This document shows positions 56,794-64,000 of a stretch of 64,000 bases of DNA, one piece after another. The position numbers were made by a program, and so were the translations under genes. The stretch comes from Portulaca oleracea. Taxonomy: Eukaryota > Streptophyta > Magnoliopsida > Caryophyllales > Portulacaceae. Location: contig CM055877.1 in the NCBI GenBank assembly GCA_029582165.1, positions 29,781,241 through 29,845,240 of the forward strand. The letters run 5' to 3'. A model generated the notes under the pieces. The model ran no database searches and had not been told where the DNA came from. It was given only the letters and a program-made list of their open reading frames with translations. Each line of letters begins with the position of its first letter. Within the stretch, counting starts at the first letter, position 1.

Positions 56794-59700
56794 ATGGCGA
56801 ACACCGTCGAGTCTGCCGCTGATATGCTTTCCAACCTCAACATTGTCGATAACCTTCGAAAGAATCTCGAAATTCTTTCTTCTGATCATGTACGTTTCGT
56901 TCCGTTTCGCTTGTCGTTAATTTGGCTTGTTTTTCTGTTAATATGATGTTTATGTTTGTGATTGGCGATTTTCTCCCTAAAATTGGTTGGTGTTTACGCA
57001 TGTGAAATTTAGGTGGAGTTGGCGAAAATGTTGGTTGAGATGGGGCAAAACCATTTGTTTGATGAGTGGCCTGAGCCTGGTGTCGATGATGATGAGAAAA
57101 GAGCCTTCTTTGATCAGGTATTAATTATGACGTTTCGGGTTGTATTTGGAGATTAGTTTATCACCTGACATTTTCTGTTGATTGTTACTACTCTAGCATT
57201 AGAATTTGTGATCCAACTGATTTGTGTTGACCATTTATCCTCTTGATTTCATATTATTAGTGAAAATCTTAGTTGCGTATGGACTGGTGCTTGCACTTTG
57301 CATAGGTAGAGGGACTCTTATTGTAATCAAACATGGACACCCATAGACACAGCACAGTGGTCTGTGGAGGGGTTGGGTGAGCAGTACATAAATGAACCTG
57401 GAAAGTTTCAGTCTTTGTTGATCCATGTGGAGAGATGAATGGAACTGAATGGAATCACTTATCCACTGTTGCCAACCAATCCTGTCTACACATTTTGGCT
57501 CTAACTTTTCTTTAATTATCAATCTTCCTTTGGCTTTAGCATTGTTAGGTTACACAACGCAAGAATTGATGTTTGCCAACGTAAGGTTGTGTATATCTTG
57601 ATCTACATCCTACATAAGTGGGGCGTGCATTGGAAATTTCTGTTTTTGTTGTATTGTTGTTGTTGGCTGCTAGGCTGCGTATCATACAACTACCCATATG
57701 CTAGTTAGACTCTTTATTTTTTCTGTAGGAACCCATGTCACCCAACAGTTAGTCATGGGTATGGACACTTGACTCCACTTTTAACCAAAAATGAACAAAA
57801 ATTTCAAAATACGACCACAGCACCCTATTGGACTGTTGGTATTTTTGAATGGGTGTGGCTGAGTCCGAATAAACAGACCGTTATTGGATCTTTCATCCTT
57901 GCAAAATATGTGTTCAAGGTCTGGATGGGGATGGGATATTGTCCTACTCTTACTGGTATATTCATTTCCTTTTACTCATCTTCTGAAGAACTATGATAAT
58001 TACTTCTGAACATGTACACTTGAGCCCTATGGTTGTTTAGAATGATGCTCAATGAACACATTTAAAAAGCCTAGTGAACAGTGTTTACTATTAAAACCAT
58101 TACTTGCACAGTTGGACTTATATTAGTGGCAGTATTCTCCTTATAAACCCATAGTCATTTCTAGTCATCCTTTAGATGCTGGGGTAAGTGATTGTTTGGT
58201 TCACTTACCAAAAAAATGGCGATTGTTTGAATGTTTGGTCGATCCTCTTGTGCCCTTTTCCGGTATGTGGATTATGCTATTATGTGGTTGGGTGAGTTCT
58301 TTGCTTTGTTAGCTTTATAATGGTGTGATAAAGATAGTGTGAAAGCATCTTCTTCTTCCTACTGAGCACTTTAGCTGGGCTGCTGGGGTATTAAAGAAGG
58401 TGATACAGTTACCAAACTTGGTATGAAGTTTTCCCTGTATTATTTTTCATCGAAAGATAAAAAATGAGATCTTCCCTGTATGCTGTATGTCCGCATTGGG
58501 GCTTTTTTGCAAGGCCATCTTCTGTGAAGGCTGTGCTTGTTTGGAGCTTATTCACTGTTACCGATCTTTATTTCTTTTCTTTCTCTTTTCCCTTTATTTT
58601 TCCCATGAGTCAGAAAGGACAGAAAGTTGTTATCTCTTGTACTCCTTTTGATTCATTTCTCTTCAACAGTCTCTTCATGTCATATTGGTTGATTTTTCCA
58701 GGTTGCACGGCTTAATGAAAGCTACCCTGGAGGTCTGGCAAAATACATTAAAAATGCAAGAGAACTCTTAGCTGATTCAAAAGCTGGAATGAATCCTTAT
58801 GATGGTTTCACACCTTCTGTAAGTCGTGAGCTTCTTGGTATATGAAAATTGATATTTGATGTATAATGGGATCAAAGATCACATTACACATGAAATGTAG
58901 AACGGATCTAGATTGATTCTCTAGGATAGGAACCATAAGAACGATGGAACGACATGTAATTGGATGAATAATGGATGATAAACGAAAGGGTGGATGATAT
59001 GGACAAATGTAAGGATGGATGTATGAATGTATTCTGGTTGGAATGAAGTTTGATGAAACGAAAATGCAATTGACATTCAAAGATTCAAACGAATTGATGA
59101 TTGAACTTACAATGGTGTTGAATCGATGATTAGAATGATAATGGCTTGGGATCTTCTAAGGAGATACAGATTCACCACTCCTAGAATCCTCCAACTCTTC
59201 CTATCACCATCTAAGAAAGCCAATCTTAGAATAGAAGAAGAGATTCAAAGACTCTCCCTCAAGAGAACCAATTCTAGCACACAAGCTAGAGAGAAAACAC
59301 AATGTGTTTAAATTTGATTTGTATTTGATATGAGATGTAATGAATGAATACAATGGCACCCTAGGGGGTCTATTTATACTACTCTAGGACCCCTTGGACG
59401 TGTACCTAGGGTTCAAGAAACCAAGAATCAACTATTACATCATATATCCTATTTATGACATCATAAACTCTAAAATACAACTCTAGAAAGAAAATGCTCT
59501 AACTCCTTCAATACTTGTCCGTTTTCAATGATTCAAAAACCATTGGAAAGCTTATTGAAAGAGCTCCAATCTGTCTTTTGATGATTTCCTCAATAGACGT
59601 ATGGATCTAGAATTATAGAGCAAAATATCGAACTCTACTTGATGGAGTCTTTTGCTGCCGTGAGAGATGACTTCTCGATAAGGACTTGAGAATGATTTAA

Positions 59701-62700
59701 GCTCATTGATGTCCTCCAAATGTGAGAGTAACTCCATATAAGCTTAGAAGTGTGAGGACTAAGCTTAGAGTACCTTCAAGGTCCTTTACGCCTTCTACCT
59801 TGATAAACCCAAGACGACATTTGTAGCTTCAAACTGGATTAAGGTCCTTGTAGCTAGACCTTGATGTATATAGCTAGGCAAATATACATCAATATTTAAT
59901 AGATCTCTGGTGCTCTTTCGCATTTGTCTTAGTGTTGTGTACGCTTGCTTCCGTTTCTGTTATTTCTGTTTCGACATGACATCAAGGCTTGTTTATGCCT
60001 CATATCATCTTGCACTGTTGACTTGGTCTGCTTGGGGCCTTTGATCAACTGCATCATTTATCCCTGGAAAATCTTATACCCTTTAGGATTGCTTGCAATA
60101 AAATGGCACTCAAGAAACTGTGGGATGGCGATTAGATTATTATTTGGAAGACTCATTAATTTCTATTTTTGTTTGGCAAGCTTGATGGGAAAACCACGTT
60201 AACCATGTCTAAACTTTGCACAACTGTCATATGCGCTTCCCTTATCCTTAGCCATGTGGTTTGTTTGTAAGGATGCTAAAAGTGAACCTTTTGAACCTTT
60301 TCACATCTTCAATGCATATTGTCCTGTAACTCCTGTTCTTGGGTCCTTATTTGCTGCTAGGACAATTTTGACTTGGTTAAGTATTCAATGAGAAACCAGT
60401 TATGTCATAACTGTCCAGATTATTGAAGCAAGCTATTTTGGCCTAATTCAATGTGCTGCCTCCTGAGAATTGTCACAAATTTGTGTATTTGCAAAAACAA
60501 TGGGATTGATGGCCTAGATTTTTTGTTTGTCAAGAAAGATATAATGGAAACCACAATTGTGTTGTGGATTTTATTTCTTCTCCGGATAGTGTAACATTGG
60601 TTGATGTTGTGTTAGTTTTGGTTTAGGTACCAGCAGGTGAAAATTTGACCTTTGGTGATGACGCTTTCATCAAATATGAAGAGGCAGGCATTAGGGAGGC
60701 TAAAAATGCTGCCTTTGTTCTTGTAGCTGGTGGACTTGGAGAGCGTCTTGGCTACAATGGGATCAAGGTGATGGACCTATTACAATATCTGGTAACCTCA
60801 TAAGAACTTAGTATTTGATGTCCTGTCCATGCAAACTAATAGAAGTGAGATTCTAAGAAGTAAGAACACAAGGTTTGTCTGTTCTTTATGCCCCCTTTTG
60901 GACCCCTCATGGGGAAATTATAAAGCAATCACGGGTGATAAAACATAAATCCAATTGCACAAAATTCCTCCATCTATTCCCGTCCATTTCAAAACTCCTC
61001 TTGTTGTTGATCTCTGGTGCGCAATGTGAAAAGTCTTCCTTGAAGGTCTTAGTTTACACATTCTTTTGAAAAGATGATTTGATTCCTCTTTGCAATGTAA
61101 TTCTTTACTCCAACTGCATCTTTTTCTTTCTTCAGCAATTGTTTGTTCAACTTTTCTCCTCTGCCTGTGGCACACGCGTACACCTGCCATCTAAGGCTGC
61201 TTTTGTTAGCTGTTCCTCTGTTTTACACTGTTTTGCACAGATGTCCATCCACTTCTAGATGTGTTCTGCTATATGCATTTGGAAGTTGAGCATGTTAAAT
61301 CTAACAAAGAGAAAGCGTGAATGTTTATATCCATTATGAGAATACAAGCTTGCTTTGGAGTAGGTGAGTCGTGAGCTTTACTGGAATCGTGGAATGCAAT
61401 TTGACTGAAGCATATTTATTTTCTGTGTTGCTTTGGATCTTCTTGTGGCATGTGGGTGATTGGAAATGGCTACATTCTCTGGCTCATCTGTCTTGAACAT
61501 CTCACAGGTTGCTCTTCCTTCAGAAACCTGCACGTGGACATGCTTCTTGCAGCTGTACATAGAATCAATTCTTGCTCTTCAAGAGGCTAGCTGTAGTTTG
61601 GCTGAAGGTCAGTATTACCTGATTTCTGGCACAGTTGACAGCCTACTCGGCTCACTTTCAAAAAAGGTGGACATTACCCCTCCCTCATGGGAATTCTGGT
61701 CCGTGCTCTAATCAATCAGTTGGTAGATTCAACAATTTGGTCACATACACTGTGACATGCTGGCCTTATAGCCGGTTGCATCCTGAATGGCCGAAATTAG
61801 TTGTGTGCATACATGTCTATCGTTGCAGTGGAAATAATGACAACTCCATTGCAAGGTTGCTAACTATTTGAGGAAAATATTGTTTTGTGAAGCACTGTAT
61901 ATTCCTTTGTTCTTTCTGATCAAGGTTAATAGAGCATCCTCTTTGAAACCTGGTTTATGTTGTATAATCTTCAACTGGTTTACTGAACACAAGAGTTTGT
62001 CTTGAGCTCGAAAAAGAAAGGGCAAAATAGATCTTCCTAAACCAGGTATTAGCAAATGACATATTGCTTTTAAAGAAATAGCTAGTACATATGTTTTTTA
62101 GTTTGTCAAATAGAAAAACCCTTGTTATTAAGGCATGTGCTTCAGACATGAGGTGAAAAGTGAATTCAACACAGCTCTTGGATCCCTCAGATGTGACAGA
62201 TGAAGATGTTTTATGTTCTTACTGTAGATGTGGCTCTTATATGATGATTATGTAGTGAGATGATTTAGCTGCTCCTTTCTCTTATGTAAGTAGTATAATT
62301 TCCTTAAACTTGTAGGTGCATCCCAAAAGGAAATCCCTTTTGCAATTATGACTTCTGATGACACTCATGCACGTACATTGGCGCTTTTGGAGTCAAATGG
62401 CTATTTTGGGATGAAACCCTCTCAGGTTACACTTCTAAAGCAGGTATTACCATATAGCTTTTTCTTGAATATTCATGCATTGTAACTTCAATTTTCTTAT
62501 TATGATAAACTTTATCATCAATCTATTCAGGAAAAGGTTGCGTGCTTGGCAGACAATGATGCTAAGCTTGCAGTGGACCCACAGAATAAATACAGGATTC
62601 AGGTGAAAAATTCGCATCAATACAAATAAGTGGCATTAAAAAAAAAAGAATCCTCTTTAACATGATCTTTTTCCCCTGAGGTAAACCTTTTTGCTTGGTC

Positions 62701-63334
62701 AACGTGCAGACAAAGCCTCATGGTCATGGTGATGTGCATTCACTTTTATATTCAAGTGGCCTTTTGAGCAAATGGTATGCCTGATGCAATATAACATACT
62801 CTAATTTTCTTGGAATACAGCAATTCAAATTTGTATCCTGCCTGTTCAAAGGGTGGGGAGGCTACCTCTGCTGAATTATAGTTTAAAATCTTTGAGTGCT
62901 TACTATCTTGTTGAAGGGGAAAAACAGTAAAGAGTTTAGTGTGAGGATTTTGGTTTAATATACTACAATCCTCTCTTACCAGATTGCCCAAATGCTTAGT
63001 TGTACATGAAATGGATTCTTGCTTGTATGGCAGCCATCTAAGCTTCCATGGACAAGTTTCTGTGAAACACTCAATTAATAAAGCTGTATTTATCCTTCTG
63101 GGCATATGGCTGCCTGTTTGATTTCCTACATGACTGGCTTTCAACCTACTACAAGATGGGACTTCTATTTTGACATGCTTTTACCAGATACTGCTTTTTA
63201 TATCTACTTATAGTTTCTCCATATAAAAATTTCTCATTGAACATATTGAGAGGAATGTCTCCTTTTTGGTCAGGCATGATGCTGGTGTTAAATGGGTTTT
63301 GTTCTTCCAAGACACTAATGGGCTTCTCTTCAAG
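56794..63334 (+). CDS. USP: UDP-sugar pyrophosphorylase, exons 1-9 (5' half of gene)
   Basis: Catalyses reversible formation of UDP-sugars from sugar-1-phosphates and UTP, a cytosolic salvage step for cell-wall and glycan precursors. Exons: 56794-56889, 57013-57117, 58702-58818, 60627-60767, 61508-61607, 62316-62443, 62531-62602, 62710-62774, 63274-63334. All introns are GT-AG and the frames join without a stop, giving 295 residues, about half the usual 600-620. The ATG starts [20 protein letters not shown]. Diagnostic blocks are [17 protein letters not shown] (nucleotide-binding loop), [40 protein letters not shown] and [14 protein letters not shown]. Exon 5 carries [13 protein letters not shown] where the family, as I recall it, has ETTTGTCFLQHYI. 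The rest of the gene lies beyond the window. Confidence 0.93.
57118..58701 (+). other. USP intron 2
   Basis: 1584-bp intron, donor GTATTA, acceptor TTTTTCCAG. No repeat, RNA gene or internal gene recognised. Frames inside it (for example 58464-58715) run across the acceptor and are not real. Confidence 0.85.
58857..59891 (-). mobile_element. Solo LTR in USP intron 3
   Basis: On the - strand it starts TGATGTATAT and ends ATTATACATCA, 1035 bp, flanked by perfect ATATT duplications (58852-58856 and 59892-59896). It is collinear with the 1036-bp LTR of the element at 49935-55451 (shared TATAAATAGACCCCC on the - strand, shared ends) but clearly more diverged than those LTRs are from each other. 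It is antisense to USP. With the internal domain gone, it arose by LTR-LTR recombination. Confidence 0.92.
59892..60626 (+). other. Rest of USP intron 3
   Basis: Ordinary intron sequence from the duplication ATATT to the acceptor GTTTAG. No feature seen. Without the solo LTR the intron would be about 770 bp. Confidence 0.7.
60768..61507 (+). other. USP intron 4
   Basis: 740 bp, donor GTGATG, acceptor TCACAG. Nothing else recognised. Confidence 0.8.
61608..62315 (+). other. USP intron 5
   Basis: 708 bp, donor GTCAGT, acceptor TTGTAG; splits a Gly codon after its first base. Nothing else recognised. Confidence 0.8.
62775..63273 (+). other. USP intron 8
   Basis: 499 bp, donor GTATGC, acceptor GGTCAG; splits the Trp codon TG|G. 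The - strand ORF inside (62752-63144) is not supported. Confidence 0.8.
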
Positions 63335-64000
63335 GTTTGTCGGTTCTCTATTTATCTTGGACTGCTACGCTGTCTGTGTGGAACTTTATTCTGTCAAAAT
63401 GTAGTGAACTCTATCTCGCTCTAGTTGATTGTTTGACCCACATTGTTAAATTTGTTACTTATGAACTTTATCGTAATGCACTTTATGGGGTTAGTTGGAT
63501 GCATCCTCAAGGTTTAAGAGATGTCCTAGTGGCATTGAGAAGAAGATTGAAGAAGTTGGATTCTTTGTGTTGGAATTTGATACCTTTGACGATCCGGTGT
63601 ACTTGGAAGGAAAGTAATTCCTTAGATTTTTTAGGATAAGGCTAGTGCTAATTTACTTCAAAGCTTTATTTTCTGAGTGTTGTCAAGGTTTTCATCACGG
63701 TACAAAGGTTAGCTTTTTTGATTTTGTGGATAAGATTATTTGATACCTTCCAATTACTTTTGATGTGCCCACCTGTGAATATGGGGGCATCTTAACATGA
63801 TCTTTGCATTGTGATCAAGCTGCTCTGCATCCGTCCAATTGAGAAAAAAAAAGGGTGGGGGGTGGGGTTATCTGTTCTACTCTGGCATTGTCTACACAAT
63901 CTTGGTTCAGGCTATAAGGTGTCACTGTGGCCATGGCCTTTGAATATACTGTATTAATGAGCTGAATAGTGGTGGAACTCTGTCAACTATTTCCTGACAA
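63335..64000 (+). other. USP intron 9, start (runs off window)
   Basis: Begins GTTTGT. No match to the next expected USP exon was found before the edge. A short open, coding-like stretch at 63495-63617 does not continue the USP protein. Confidence 0.7.

Noticed and set aside
58464..58715. 83-residue ORF in USP intron 2
   Set aside because: It crosses the acceptor of exon 3 out of frame with USP and shows no recognisable domain.

Overview
This window is nuclear DNA of a flowering plant with a large, repeat-rich genome, most likely a eudicot; I could not place it more precisely. Evidence: a spliced gene with GT-AG introns of 87 bp to 1.8 kb, AT-rich intergenic DNA, and nested Ty3/Gypsy and Ty1/Copia LTR retrotransposons, Helitrons, Mutator-like (MULE) elements and a hAT MITE. 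No rRNA, tRNA, CRISPR or prokaryotic feature was seen. The only ordinary cellular gene is the 5' half of a UDP-sugar pyrophosphorylase gene (USP; nine exons at 56794-63334, + strand, running off the right edge).

Layout. 1-3706: right part of a foldback MULE-like element with very long inverted arms. 3707-3771: (AT)n. 3798-3958: a 160-bp foldback. 3959-9941: a complete MULE-like TIR element with a predicted spliced + strand gene built from tandemly repeated 81-nt exons, and a FAR1-type DNA-binding domain on the - strand. 9942-10928: AT-rich DNA ending in a Helitron 3' terminus. 11043-40373: one solo LTR (TSD CTAAC) swollen to 29 kb by insertions: Helitron 2 (13000-14976), a MULE MITE (14977-15504), Helitron 3 (from 15515) holding a Tekay/Del-type Gypsy element (15997-26667), a five-copy tandem amplification of Helitron plus LTR sequence (15591-39665), and a second 3.6-kb solo LTR (34706-38345).

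40379-55880: a decayed Copia element on the - strand, split in its reverse transcriptase gene by an LTR-type element at 43840-55461 (TSD CACTA). That element carries a hAT MITE (45062-45743) and a young non-autonomous Gypsy element (49935-55451, TSD GACTG). 55885-56440: duplicated AT-rich DNA with a decayed Helitron tail. 56794-end: USP, with a solo LTR (58857-59891) in intron 3 that is related to the young Gypsy element.

The five-base target duplications at nearly every LTR insertion let the order of insertion be read directly. The most unusual items are: the repeat-exon gene inside the second MULE; the head-to-head short-motif arrays shared by three neighbouring foldback elements; an extra ORF ahead of gag in the Tekay element, interrupted by an inverted LTR fragment; and the five-copy chimeric tandem array. 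The MULE gene and the extra Gypsy ORF are predictions from reading frames and splice signals only.
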